From Akkermansia muciniphila (lineage in GTDB: Bacteria > Pseudomonadota > Gammaproteobacteria > Burkholderiales > Burkholderiaceae_C), in assembly GCA_943327015.2 (NCBI GenBank), contig CALPVM020000006.1, forward strand, positions 1-20,637: a stretch of 20,637 bases of DNA, given 5' to 3'. Shown here piece after piece: positions 7,598 through 15,357 of the stretch; position 1 is the stretch's first letter, and every line of letters starts with the position of its first letter. Below the pieces are notes generated by a model. It had not been told where the DNA came from, did no database searches, and saw only the letters and a program-made list of their open reading frames with translations. The translations under genes and the position numbers were made by a program.

Positions 7598-8938
7598 ATG
7601 AAAGCCTACCGCGCCAGCTTGTTGTGGTTTGCCCCATGCAATGGCGAACCCATTCAAGCTTTGTTTGAACAGGACGGCTTGCTGGTGGTGGCTGCAGATG
7701 CTGCAGGGTGCCAGCGGGTGCATGCGATTGGCGCTTGGCAAGCATTGTCGGGTCAATATGCCCATGTGGCTGTAGAGCATTTACCGGGGCGCATCATTGC
7801 GCCGGGGTTTGTTGATTTGCACGTGCATTTTCCGCAAACCAATGTCATTGGCTCACCCGCCGAAGGCTTGCTGCCTTGGCTGGAAAACTATACCTTTCCG
7901 GAAGAAATGCGCTTTCACTCCGCTGATTACAGCGCACAAGCGGCTACATTTTTTTTAGATGAGTTGTTGCGCAATGGCGTGACCACCGCTTTGGCTTTTG
8001 CGACCATGCACCCACAGTCGGTAGACGCCTTGATGGCCGAGGCGCAGAAGCGACAGCTGCGTTTTATCAGCGGCATGGTGCTCATGGATCGGCACGCGCC
8101 TTCAGGCTTGACCCATGATACCGAGCAAAGCCTAATTGAGACCGAAGCTTTAATACAAAAATGGCACGGCAAAGACCGTTTAGGCTACGCCATTACGCCC
8201 CGTTTTGCACCTACCAGCACCGAAGCCCAATTGCGCGGTGCCGGTGAGCTGGCAGCAAAGTACCCTGATGTGTGGATACAGTCGCACGTGGCAGAAAATA
8301 AAGACGAAATTGCTTGGGCGCGCCAGCTTTTTCCGGCATCGCGAAGTTATCTTTCGGTATATGACGATTTTGGCTTGATGCGCAAGCGCTCCATCTATGC
8401 ACACTGTATTCATTTTGATGATGCGGATCGCGCTTTGATGCGCAGCACCGGTGCTGCCGCTGCAGTGAGCCCTACTAGCAATTTGTTTTTGGGTAGTGGC
8501 TTTTTTGATTATGTGGGTGCTGACCGTGTGGGTTTTCAGTATGGTTTGGCCAGTGATGTGGGGGGTGGTACCTCGTTCAGTCCATTCCATACCATGCTGG
8601 CGGCCTACTACGTGGGGCGGGAAGGTCATGCAAAACAAGGCGTTTCGTTGTCGCCGCAACACCTTTGGTGGCAGCATACCGCTGGTGCAGCTCGTGCATT
8701 GGGTCTGGATGGAGTGGAAGGCCAGCCGGCGATTGGTAATTTGCTACCCGGCTGCGAGGCTGACTTTGTAGTGCTTAACCCTCAAGCTACCCCTTTGCTC
8801 GCGCGTAAAACAGCACTGGCTAACAGTCTGGATGAATTATTGTTTTCAATGATTGTGCTGGGCGATGACCGACTGATTGAGCGTACCGTTATATCGCAAG
8901 CTTACAATAGTGGCTTATCAGGAGTGAGTAGCCCATGA
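7598..8938 (+). CDS. guaD: Guanine deaminase
   Basis: Guanine deaminase converts guanine to xanthine and ammonia in purine catabolism. The 446-residue length matches bacterial GuaD. As a zinc amidohydrolase it shows PGFVDLHVHFPQ with His75 and His77, HVAENKDE with His230, the YAHCIHFDD motif with His269, and Asp320 in ASDVGGGTSFS. The ETEALIQKWHGKDRLGYAITPRF-type region, with its PRFAPT core, is also characteristic of GuaD rather than other aminohydrolases. It starts 19 bases after aspS without an obvious Shine-Dalgarno. Its stop overlaps the dcd start as ATGA, tying it to a second nucleobase or nucleotide deaminase. No xanthine dehydrogenase or other purine-catabolic gene is visible nearby. 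Confidence 0.93.
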   Translation: MKAYRASLLWFAPCNGEPIQALFEQDGLLVVAADAAGCQRVHAIGAWQALSGQYAHVAVEHLPGRIIAPGFVDLHVHFPQTNVIGSPAEGLLPWLENYTFPEEMRFHSADYSAQAATFFLDELLRNGVTTALAFATMHPQSVDALMAEAQKRQLRFISGMVLMDRHAPSGLTHDTEQSLIETEALIQKWHGKDRLGYAITPRFAPTSTEAQLRGAGELAAKYPDVWIQSHVAENKDEIAWARQLFPASRSYLSVYDDFGLMRKRSIYAHCIHFDDADRALMRSTGAAAAVSPTSNLFLGSGFFDYVGADRVGFQYGLASDVGGGTSFSPFHTMLAAYYVGREGHAKQGVSLSPQHLWWQHTAGAARALGLDGVEGQPAIGNLLPGCEADFVVLNPQATPLLARKTALANSLDELLFSMIVLGDDRLIERTVISQAYNSGLSGVSSP

Positions 8939-9501
8939 CGATTAAAAGCGACAAGTGGATTCGGCGCATGGCCGAACAGCACGGCATGATTGAGCCGTTT
9001 GAACCCGGCCAAATCCGCGAGCGTGAAGGTAACAAAATCATCTCCTATGGCACCAGCAGTTATGGTTACGACATCCGCTGTGCCCCCGAATTTAAAGTGT
9101 TTACCAACATCCATAGTACCGTGGTAGACCCGAAAAACTTTGACGAAAAAAGCTTTGTCGATTTTCATGAGGATGTCTGCATCATCCCGCCCAACAGTTT
9201 TGCGCTGGCGCGTACGGTCGAATACTTTCGCATACCGCGCAATGTGCTTACCATTTGCTTGGGCAAAAGCACTTACGCCCGTTGCGGCATTATTGTTAAC
9301 GTTACCCCTTTTGAGCCCGAATGGGAGGGCTATGTAACGCTTGAATTTAGCAACACTACGCCGCTGCCAGCCAAAATTTATGCGGGTGAAGGCTGTGCCC
9401 AAGTGCTGTTTTTTGAGAGTGACGAGGTCTGCGACGTGTCTTACAAAGACCGTGGTGGCAAGTACCAAGGGCAGGTAGGGGTGACGTTGCCCAAGGCCTA
9501 A
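8935..9501 (+). CDS. dcd: dCTP deaminase
   Basis: Dcd deaminates dCTP to dUTP, feeding dTMP synthesis. The 188-residue product has the dUTPase-like fold signatures: MTIKSDKWIRRMAEQHGMI at the start, YGTSSYGYDIRCAPEFKVF, the active-site segment GKSTYAR (110-116) with Ser112 and Arg116, and LEF with Glu137 corresponding to the catalytic Glu of E. coli Dcd. The C-terminal YKDRGGKYQGQVGVTLP is the conserved nucleotide-capping tail. A GGAG sequence lies upstream of the ATG inside guaD, and the ATGA overlap implies coupled translation. The stop codon overlaps the stop of the convergent cyclase gene by four bases, so there is no intergenic terminator between the two. Confidence 0.96.
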   Translation: MTIKSDKWIRRMAEQHGMIEPFEPGQIREREGNKIISYGTSSYGYDIRCAPEFKVFTNIHSTVVDPKNFDEKSFVDFHEDVCIIPPNSFALARTVEYFRIPRNVLTICLGKSTYARCGIIVNVTPFEPEWEGYVTLEFSNTTPLPAKIYAGEGCAQVLFFESDEVCDVSYKDRGGKYQGQVGVTLPKA

Positions 9502-11321
9502 ACGGCGTTGTCGATTTTCCTGTGCGGCTCAAAAACTGAAACCTGCTGCAGCCGGCCCTTAACAGCATGGCTGCCTTGGTTGGTAAAGTTAAAATGGTCG
9601 TCGCACGCAGCGCGGGTGCTGTCTGAAACCAGAATTTTGGAACTTGTCTTAGTTAACCCTTCAATGCGCGAAGCCAAATTGACTGTATCACCTATCGCGG
9701 TATAGTCCAGTCGGCTGGCAGAACCCATAAACCCTACTACGGCTGTACCTGTGTGAATGCCAAATCCAACGTCGAAGTCTGTTGCAAGCTCAGGTAACTC
9801 TCGTTTGAATTGCACAAGCGCCTCGCGCATTTCAAGTGCAGCATCTACTGCATGGCGCGCGTGTTCCGTGTCGCGCACCGGTGCACCCCAAAAGGCCATG
9901 ATGGCGTCGCCGATAAATTTGTCTAGCGTACCACCATGCTTTAGCACAATGCTTACCTGCTGGGTGAAATACTTATTCAAGAGGTCCACCATGTATGCCG
10001 GCGCATGAGCTTCCGATAAAGTGGTAAAGCCCCTGATATCGGTAAATAGAACAGTGATCTCACGCGCTTCAGCTGGCTTGTGTAAATCCATCTCGCCACT
10101 GACCATCAGTTGTTTGACAACTCGCGCATCCAAAAAACGTGAAAACATTGCAACTGTTTGTTCGCGCTGATTTTTTTCGGCAACATAAGCCAGCACGGCA
10201 GCCAACCAAAAATAGACCCACAGCCAGCCAGCGGATGCGGCTAGCGGTACAAAATAACCATACCGTAGACCCATCCACATCAATCCCGTAATTGCAAACG
10301 TTATGCCGCACAAGCCTAGCGCAATTTTAAGTGTATGCAGACCTGATGCAAAACCCCAAGCCAGCACAACGCCAGCCAGCAGCACCAGGATGGACCCACC
10401 CCAGCGTGGCAAGTCCTGTAAAGCTGCGCCATGCTGCAAGTTGTCAATGGCGGTTGCGAGGATTTCTACGCCAGGATATGTCTGACCCATGGTGGTCGGG
10501 CGCAAATCGTGCAGTCCTGGAGCGGCAGTGCCAATAATGACAATTTTGCCAGTGAATTCATCGGCTGCACGGCTGGTATTTTGCTGATTGGCTGCTTGGT
10601 AGATAGCGTGGTAAGGAATATGGACGCGCTGGGTTTGCCAGTTCAAACGTATCGCTTCAGGGTGGTGGGGTGGCCAGTCAAAATCACGCGCCAATCGTGC
10701 GGGCATGGATGGAATACTCCAGCCACCCACGCTTGTGTAGGTGGTGTAGCGGCGGGCAATACCATCCGCATCCGGTAAAAAATTGATGGTGCCCCCAAAC
10801 CATTTCTCGGGCTGAATCACGCGCGGCAGCAATAAAGCGGCACGGGTGTCTTTTGCCTTTAAATCCATTTGCTTCAAACCCAAAGCTGGCGGCAGATCGC
10901 GCAGCAAATCTCCCTGTCCCAAGTCCATGATGGTGTACGGAAAATACACATTACTTGCATTGGCTACTGCATCTCGCAAAGCAGCATCGTGTTCGGGTCT
11001 GAAAATATCGGCCTCATTGAACAAAATGTCAAAAACAATGGCTTTAGGATTTTGTTCAAGAATATAACGAATGATTTCTGCGTGTACCGATCTTGGCCAA
11101 GGCCAATTGCCAGCCTCGCCATTCATCGTTTGTAAGCTTGCTTGGTCAATATCTATGAGCACAACGTCGGTGCTTGCTAAGCGCTGTTGCGCGTATTGGC
11201 GTTGCAGTACATCGCCCATGCGGTTGTCGGCCCACAAACCGATATTTAAACCACCAGCATCGGCGAGGGCAAGTACCACTACTATTGCCCAGAGGTAATA
11301 AAACCGGATGCTTCGTTTCAT
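9498..11321 (-). CDS. CHASE2-domain class III adenylate cyclase
   Basis: This 607-residue membrane signalling protein has an N-terminal transmembrane helix (about 7-22), an extracytoplasmic CHASE2 sensor domain (about 30-300), three hydrophobic helices (about 308-380) and a cytoplasmic class III cyclase domain (about 420-600). The CHASE2 domain includes VVLIDIDQASL, WPWPRSVHAEII and KIVIIGTAAPGLHDL. Catalytic features are metal-binding Asp428 (FTDIRGFTT) and Asp472 (KFIGDAIMAFWG), purine-selecting Lys468, and the transition-state Asn548 and Arg552 (NLASR). The second purine-selecting position is Thr541 instead of Asp, the pattern of class IIIb cyclases, some of which respond to bicarbonate. 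It should make cAMP. Its start overlaps the protease stop as ATGA. Confidence 0.93.
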   Translation of the reverse strand: MKRSIRFYYLWAIVVVLALADAGGLNIGLWADNRMGDVLQRQYAQQRLASTDVVLIDIDQASLQTMNGEAGNWPWPRSVHAEIIRYILEQNPKAIVFDILFNEADIFRPEHDAALRDAVANASNVYFPYTIMDLGQGDLLRDLPPALGLKQMDLKAKDTRAALLLPRVIQPEKWFGGTINFLPDADGIARRYTTYTSVGGWSIPSMPARLARDFDWPPHHPEAIRLNWQTQRVHIPYHAIYQAANQQNTSRAADEFTGKIVIIGTAAPGLHDLRPTTMGQTYPGVEILATAIDNLQHGAALQDLPRWGGSILVLLAGVVLAWGFASGLHTLKIALGLCGITFAITGLMWMGLRYGYFVPLAASAGWLWVYFWLAAVLAYVAEKNQREQTVAMFSRFLDARVVKQLMVSGEMDLHKPAEAREITVLFTDIRGFTTLSEAHAPAYMVDLLNKYFTQQVSIVLKHGGTLDKFIGDAIMAFWGAPVRDTEHARHAVDAALEMREALVQFKRELPELATDFDVGFGIHTGTAVVGFMGSASRLDYTAIGDTVNLASRIEGLTKTSSKILVSDSTRAACDDHFNFTNQGSHAVKGRLQQVSVFEPHRKIDNAV

Positions 11322-12340
11322 GAAGCCGTGTTTGACGGCTTGGCAGCAGGCGGTGTGCTGCTTTGCTTGACCTTCATAAACCGGTCCGTTTGTTCCACGC
11401 CAGTGTTGTATTTGTCTAACCTGTCGCCAATAGTGTTTTGAATTGAGTCGAGCCGTGCATTCAGGTGTGGGTGGCTGCTGAGCAGTGCGGTCAAACTGTT
11501 GCCAGAGTTACCTATTTTGCCCATATTGTGTAACACCAGTGGCAGACCAAATGGGTTGTAACCGGCGCGTGCAGCCAGTAGCATGCCTTCCACATCGGCA
11601 TCGTATTCGTCCCCTTTGTCCAAACCTTTGGAATACAAGGTTGATACCCCTTTCAGTAAGCTGCCATACGAGACCATGCCGGCGGATTCTGCAAGTTGAT
11701 TCAATGCTAGTCCACCCAAGCCCGTGGTGGCAGTTCGCTTACGTTCTAGCTCAATAGCCCTGATGTGATGTCGCTTAACTACATGCGCCATTTCATGCCC
11801 CAGTACACCCGCCAGCTGCGCTTCGTTTTCAATCAAGTCGAACATGCCTTTGGTGACAAATACATAGCCTCCCGGAATGGCATAGGCATTGATAACTGGA
11901 GAATCTATGACAGCAAAATGCCATTCCATTTTGGATAAGCTGGTTTGACTGGCGATCCAGCGCCCCACCTGGTTGATGTAGCATTGCACGGCAGTGTCTG
12001 GCAGCATGGGCGCTGCACCTAGCACTTCAGCAGCTAGGTCAATGCCAATGCCAGCTTCTTCTTCGGCGTTCATGGGGCGGCCCGCTGCAAATGCCGCTTG
12101 AACTGACGTGGTAGCGTCCACAATATCACCTACCACGGGTAAGTACGATAAAAATCCGGTAATTTTGCTGGCAGTGCTTTCGGGTTCCTCTGCTTCAGAT
12201 AAATTTAATGTGGGAATTTCCTTGCTGCTGGGGCCTTGCGCGGTGCATAGGGGCGTTGCCGTTTGCTCATCCGCCGCATGGCTGTGCATAGCACTTAACA
12301 GGGCTAGGTATAGTAGTGATTTTGATAACGTGCTTTTCAT
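11318..12340 (-). CDS. Secreted M48-family zinc metalloprotease
   Basis: The ATG at 12340 is chosen over an upstream in-frame start at 12406. It is preceded by AAGGAAA at good spacing, it opens with a signal peptide (about residues 1-22, ending HSHAA), and the longer form would overlap the upstream gene. The 340-residue protein has the M48 zinc motif HEMAH (182-186) with the family extension VVKRHH, the third ligand Glu245 in DEYDAD, and the conserved SSHPHLNARLDSI segment (288-300). AYAIPGGYVFVTKGM is the usual strand before the active site. It resembles stand-alone periplasmic Peptidase_M48 proteins such as LoiP/YcaL more than BepA, because no TPR region is seen. The C-terminal end is Pro/Ser/Thr-rich. 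Confidence 0.92.
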   Translation of the reverse strand: MKSTLSKSLLYLALLSAMHSHAADEQTATPLCTAQGPSSKEIPTLNLSEAEEPESTASKITGFLSYLPVVGDIVDATTSVQAAFAAGRPMNAEEEAGIGIDLAAEVLGAAPMLPDTAVQCYINQVGRWIASQTSLSKMEWHFAVIDSPVINAYAIPGGYVFVTKGMFDLIENEAQLAGVLGHEMAHVVKRHHIRAIELERKRTATTGLGGLALNQLAESAGMVSYGSLLKGVSTLYSKGLDKGDEYDADVEGMLLAARAGYNPFGLPLVLHNMGKIGNSGNSLTALLSSHPHLNARLDSIQNTIGDRLDKYNTGVEQTDRFMKVKQSSTPPAAKPSNTAS

Positions 12341-12360
12341 AACACAATTTCCTTTATCAG
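12341..12360 (-). promoter_or_regulatory. Ribosome-binding site deciding the M48 protease start
   Basis: Read on the minus strand, an AAGGAAA element precedes the ATG at 12340 by about seven bases. It lies in the 43-base gap after the SH3-protein stop. This supports the shorter protease reading with an N-terminal signal peptide. Confidence 0.65.
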
Positions 12361-12383
12361 CTGGGGGTGCAAAGTTTGTGATG

Positions 12384-12932
12384 TTACTTAGCCGCTGCAG
12401 CTGCAATCTCGGGCTTTACATCTGATTCAGATGCAAAAGAGGGAACGTCAACGCGCTTGAGTAGCGCAGCCTTTGCAGTTTGCTCTGCCAAAGCAGCGTC
12501 AATGGTAAAGAGGTGGATACGGTCAATATCGTTATAGTTAGGCTCTTTATTTTCTAAGCTGTCAGAAGTTAAGCCTTTAATGCCGGTGGTCACTGAGTTG
12601 CCCTTGATCCCGGACGTCAACATGCCGGCCAAGCTGGATGCGCCGCTGGCAGCAGGATTTGCTTGAGCATCACTGGCTTTGGGTCGTACATTGAGCAATT
12701 TGACCCAGCCCTGAACCGTGGCAGATTTAACCAGTAACCACGCGCCGTTATGCTGCTGAATGTCCACCACGGACCCTGCAGACAGTTGCCCTTGACTTGG
12801 AGCATCCAAAAAAGGCTTTTGCCGCACATCGGTAGCTCTTACTACGGTGCCCTTACTAGCCCAAGCCGAATTAGAAAAAAAACACAAAACCAATATGCAG
12901 GTGAAAATTTGCTTCAGTTTGGTAAAGTTCAT
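12384..12932 (-). CDS. Secreted SH3-domain protein
   Basis: The start at 12932 gives 182 residues and a clear signal peptide (about 1-26, ending SAWAS). GAAAGAGA lies upstream on the minus strand. An in-frame ATG at 12992 would add 20 polar residues before the signal sequence and is less likely. Residues 27-83 form a bacterial SH3-like domain (TVVRATDVRQKPFLDAPSQG, then WLLVKSATVQGWVK). The second half is a Ser/Gly/Ala-rich linker followed by a conserved-looking segment with TTGIKGLTSDSLENKEPNYNDID-type features, predicted helical. It is the first gene of an operon with the M48 protease and the cyclase, so it may be a periplasmic partner of one of them. Its ligand is not known. Confidence 0.82.
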   Translation of the reverse strand: MNFTKLKQIFTCILVLCFFSNSAWASKGTVVRATDVRQKPFLDAPSQGQLSAGSVVDIQQHNGAWLLVKSATVQGWVKLLNVRPKASDAQANPAASGASSLAGMLTSGIKGNSVTTGIKGLTSDSLENKEPNYNDIDRIHLFTIDAALAEQTAKAALLKRVDVPSFASESDVKPEIAAAAAK

Positions 12933-13141
12933 GGCAGCATCTCTTTCGTCATGAATGTAAGATAACATCTTGATTGGGTACGAGTTTCGCACAAATCAAT
13001 ACTGAATGTACGGTAAATACACGTCTACCAAGGGGCAGTACTTAAATTAGTTGCCAATGGTTATGTTGCGTTGCGTTTTCGAAACACCCTAACGCCTGAC
13101 TGATTCGATCGTAAGCAAAAAAGCAGACAAATTATCCCGCT
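12933..13141. promoter_or_regulatory. Divergent intergenic region between the SH3/M48/cyclase and phosphoesterase/kinase operons
   Basis: This 209-base gap must hold the promoters for both operons unless they are transcribed from further away. I find no convincing sigma-70 promoter on either strand. An inverted repeat TTGATT (12970-12975) and AATCAA (12994-12999), separated by 18 bases, is present and could be a dimeric protein site. The phosphoesterase ATG has no Shine-Dalgarno. Confidence 0.5.
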
Positions 13142-13894
13142 ATGTTAATTGCCCTACTGTCCGACATCCACGCCAACATGCACGCGCTTGAAGCCTGCTT
13201 GGCGCACGCGCGGGCGCAGAAGGCGCATCGATTTGTTTTTTTAGGTGACATGGTAGGTTACGGCGCAGACCCCGGCGCGGTGGTGGAGCGCATCCGCTCG
13301 CTTGAATCAGAAGGTGCGCTGGTGGTTCGTGGTAACCATGACGCTATGGCGGTAAGCCCTCCACAAGAGGTTAAAACCATCGGCGAAACTAGCGCAGCTT
13401 GGACGCACAGCCAGCTTAGTCGAGAACAGCGGAACTGGATGGCCGCATTGCCACTGACTGCGCAACTCGACAACATACTTTTTGTACATGCCAGCGTCAA
13501 CGATCCCCATTTATGGCGATACGTCAACAATGAACGCGCAGCAGCAGCCAGTCTGGACGCGGCGGCACAATGGCCCCATGTACGTTATGTATTTGGCGGG
13601 CATGTGCACTTGCAAACTTTGTATTACCGTGGAGCGGGAGATGGGCTGATGTCATTTACTCCGCAGCCGGGCATTGCCGTACCGTTGCCGCGGCACCGGT
13701 TATGGTTGGGAACTGTGGGTTCCGTCGGACAGCCACGCGATGGCAACACCAAGGCCATGTACTGTTTGTTTGATGCTCAGCGCAGCCAAATTATCTTTCA
13801 TCGGGTGGCCTACGATAATTTTGCGGCGGCCGATGCGGTTCGGGCCTCGAGCCTGCCTTCCTTTTTTGCCGACCGACTGGAGGTGGGCGTATGA
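13142..13894 (+). CDS. Calcineurin-like metallophosphoesterase
   Basis: The 250-residue protein has the full dinuclear-metal phosphoesterase set: SDIHAN (Asp8, His10), GDMVGYG (Asp36), GNHD (Asn65, His66), His116 in FVHASV, and GHVH (153-156, His154 and His156). The C-terminal GSVGQPRDG motif is typical of the YfcE/Metallophos_2-type branch. This places it closer to small phosphodiesterases or protein phosphatases of that branch than to ApaH. The substrate cannot be read from the sequence. The gene overlaps the kinase-USP gene by ATGA, so a role in opposing the kinase is an attractive inference. No Shine-Dalgarno is seen at the ATG, but the protein begins correctly at the first strand. Confidence 0.92.
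   Translation: MLIALLSDIHANMHALEACLAHARAQKAHRFVFLGDMVGYGADPGAVVERIRSLESEGALVVRGNHDAMAVSPPQEVKTIGETSAAWTHSQLSREQRNWMAALPLTAQLDNILFVHASVNDPHLWRYVNNERAAAASLDAAAQWPHVRYVFGGHVHLQTLYYRGAGDGLMSFTPQPGIAVPLPRHRLWLGTVGSVGQPRDGNTKAMYCLFDAQRSQIIFHRVAYDNFAAADAVRASSLPSFFADRLEVGV
13879..13885 (+). promoter_or_regulatory. Strong Shine-Dalgarno for the kinase-USP gene inside the phosphoesterase gene
   Basis: GGAGGTG ends five bases before the kinase ATG at 13891 and lies within the last codons of the upstream gene. It fixes the kinase start and suggests the kinase is translated efficiently as well as being coupled through the ATGA overlap. Confidence 0.75.
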
Positions 13895-15342
13895 AGTTAC
13901 TGGAATCAGGCACTGAGCTGGACGGATTCACCATAGAAGAGTGCATCCACTCCGGAGGCATGGCACATATTTACCGCGTCCATTATGCCGAGGGTCAACG
14001 CGACCCCGGTTTTGCCATGGCCATGAAAATTCCGCGCATGACGACGGGCGATGGCGCTGAAAATATTATCAGTTTTGAAATTGAATGTCAGATCATGCAG
14101 GCGTTGCACGGCAACCATGTTCCAAGGTTTGTGGCAGCAGGTGATCTGTCGCGGGTGCCTTATCTGGTCATGGAGTATGTTTCTGGCCAGACGCTAGAGC
14201 ACTGGATGCAGGCCAACCCCCAGCCCAGCGCGGAGCAAATTGCCAAACTAGGCGCTGCCATGGCGCATGCCTTGCATGCCCTGCATCAACAAAATACTGT
14301 CCACTTAGACCTGAAACCCGCCAACGTGCTGTTTAAAGGCGATGGCAGTGTGGTCTTGCTCGATTTTGGACTGTCTTGCCATGCGTGTTATCCCGATTTG
14401 CTGGCAGAGCAACTGCGTAAAGCGGTGGGTTCACCCGCATGGATTGCACCGGAGCAACTAGTGGGGGTGCGTGGTGACCCCCGCAGTGATATTTTTGCGG
14501 TGGGTGTCATGCTGTACCAGCTTTGTACCGGTCGTTTGCCCTTTGGCACGCCACAAACCGATGCTGGGCTGCGACAACGCCTATGGGTTGATCCGGTGCC
14601 GCTGCGCAAGCACAACCCCAACATCCCGCCGTGGCTGCAAGAGGTGGTTATGCGTTGCCTGGAACCCGAGGCGGCAGAGCGTTATCCATCTGCAGCGCAT
14701 TTAGCGTTCGATTTGATGCACCCTGAGCAAATAACCGTTACCGAGCGCGGTAACAACATTGCCGGAACACGTTTTCGCACCCATTTCAAACGATGGATTA
14801 AGGCAGCGGGTATGCACTACCAACCCAGCCCCATGCCGGTACAACAAATTGAGGAAGTGCCGATTGTTATGGTGGCCGTTCCCCACATGGATGTGACTGA
14901 TGCCACCTTGTACTCGATACGTCAGGCAGTGGCGCGTACATTGGGTACCCGTCCGGGTGCGCGGCTGGCTTGCGTTACTGTTATTTCATCCGGGCTCACC
15001 AGTGCATCGGACGACAAAAAAAGCGAAAGCAATGTGCACCGCCGCTACCTCACCATGCTGCGCCAGTGGGCGCAACCGCTCGATTACCCCGGTCATCAAA
15101 CCTCTTACCATGTGCTTGAAAGCGGCGATGTAGCGCGTGCCTTGTTGGACTATGCGCGTGGCAATAACGTCAGCGTAATCGTGTTGGGAGCTGCCACCCA
15201 CGGACTCAAAACCCAGCGTTTTGTCGCCACTGTGCCCATCAAGGTGGCAATGGATGCACCTTGCACCATTATTCTGGTCAAGCAAATGTTGCCGTTTAAA
15301 TGGCTGGGTGAGCCCAAGTCTGAGAGTAATGCAGCTGCATAA
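13891..15342 (+). CDS. Fusion of a Ser/Thr protein kinase and a universal stress protein domain
   Basis: The 483-residue protein has an N-terminal Hanks-type kinase domain (about 12-280). It shows a glycine-loop equivalent HSGGMAHIYRV (20-30), ATP lysine Lys46 (AMAMKIP), catalytic HLDLKPAN (138-145), DFG (158-160), APEQ (186-189) and SDIFAVGVMLYQL. All catalytic residues are present, but the usual Arg before the catalytic Asp is Leu, making it a non-RD kinase. Residues about 322-466 form a UspA-like domain (VPIVMVAVPHMD at the start, VIVLGAATHG and DAPCTIILVK at the end). Its nucleotide motif is degraded: only the central Gly438 of G-x2-G-x9-G-S is kept. There is no transmembrane segment, so it should be cytoplasmic. 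Kinase-USP fusions are known in Burkholderiales; targets are unknown. Confidence 0.93.
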   Translation: MKLLESGTELDGFTIEECIHSGGMAHIYRVHYAEGQRDPGFAMAMKIPRMTTGDGAENIISFEIECQIMQALHGNHVPRFVAAGDLSRVPYLVMEYVSGQTLEHWMQANPQPSAEQIAKLGAAMAHALHALHQQNTVHLDLKPANVLFKGDGSVVLLDFGLSCHACYPDLLAEQLRKAVGSPAWIAPEQLVGVRGDPRSDIFAVGVMLYQLCTGRLPFGTPQTDAGLRQRLWVDPVPLRKHNPNIPPWLQEVVMRCLEPEAAERYPSAAHLAFDLMHPEQITVTERGNNIAGTRFRTHFKRWIKAAGMHYQPSPMPVQQIEEVPIVMVAVPHMDVTDATLYSIRQAVARTLGTRPGARLACVTVISSGLTSASDDKKSESNVHRRYLTMLRQWAQPLDYPGHQTSYHVLESGDVARALLDYARGNNVSVIVLGAATHGLKTQRFVATVPIKVAMDAPCTIILVKQMLPFKWLGEPKSESNAAA

Positions 15343-15357
15343 GTTTTACAATCTGGC

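Noticed and set aside
12341..12406. Longer start for the M48 protease at 12406
   Set aside because: It would overlap the upstream SH3 gene and put 22 residues before an evident signal peptide. The ATG at 12340 has a good Shine-Dalgarno.
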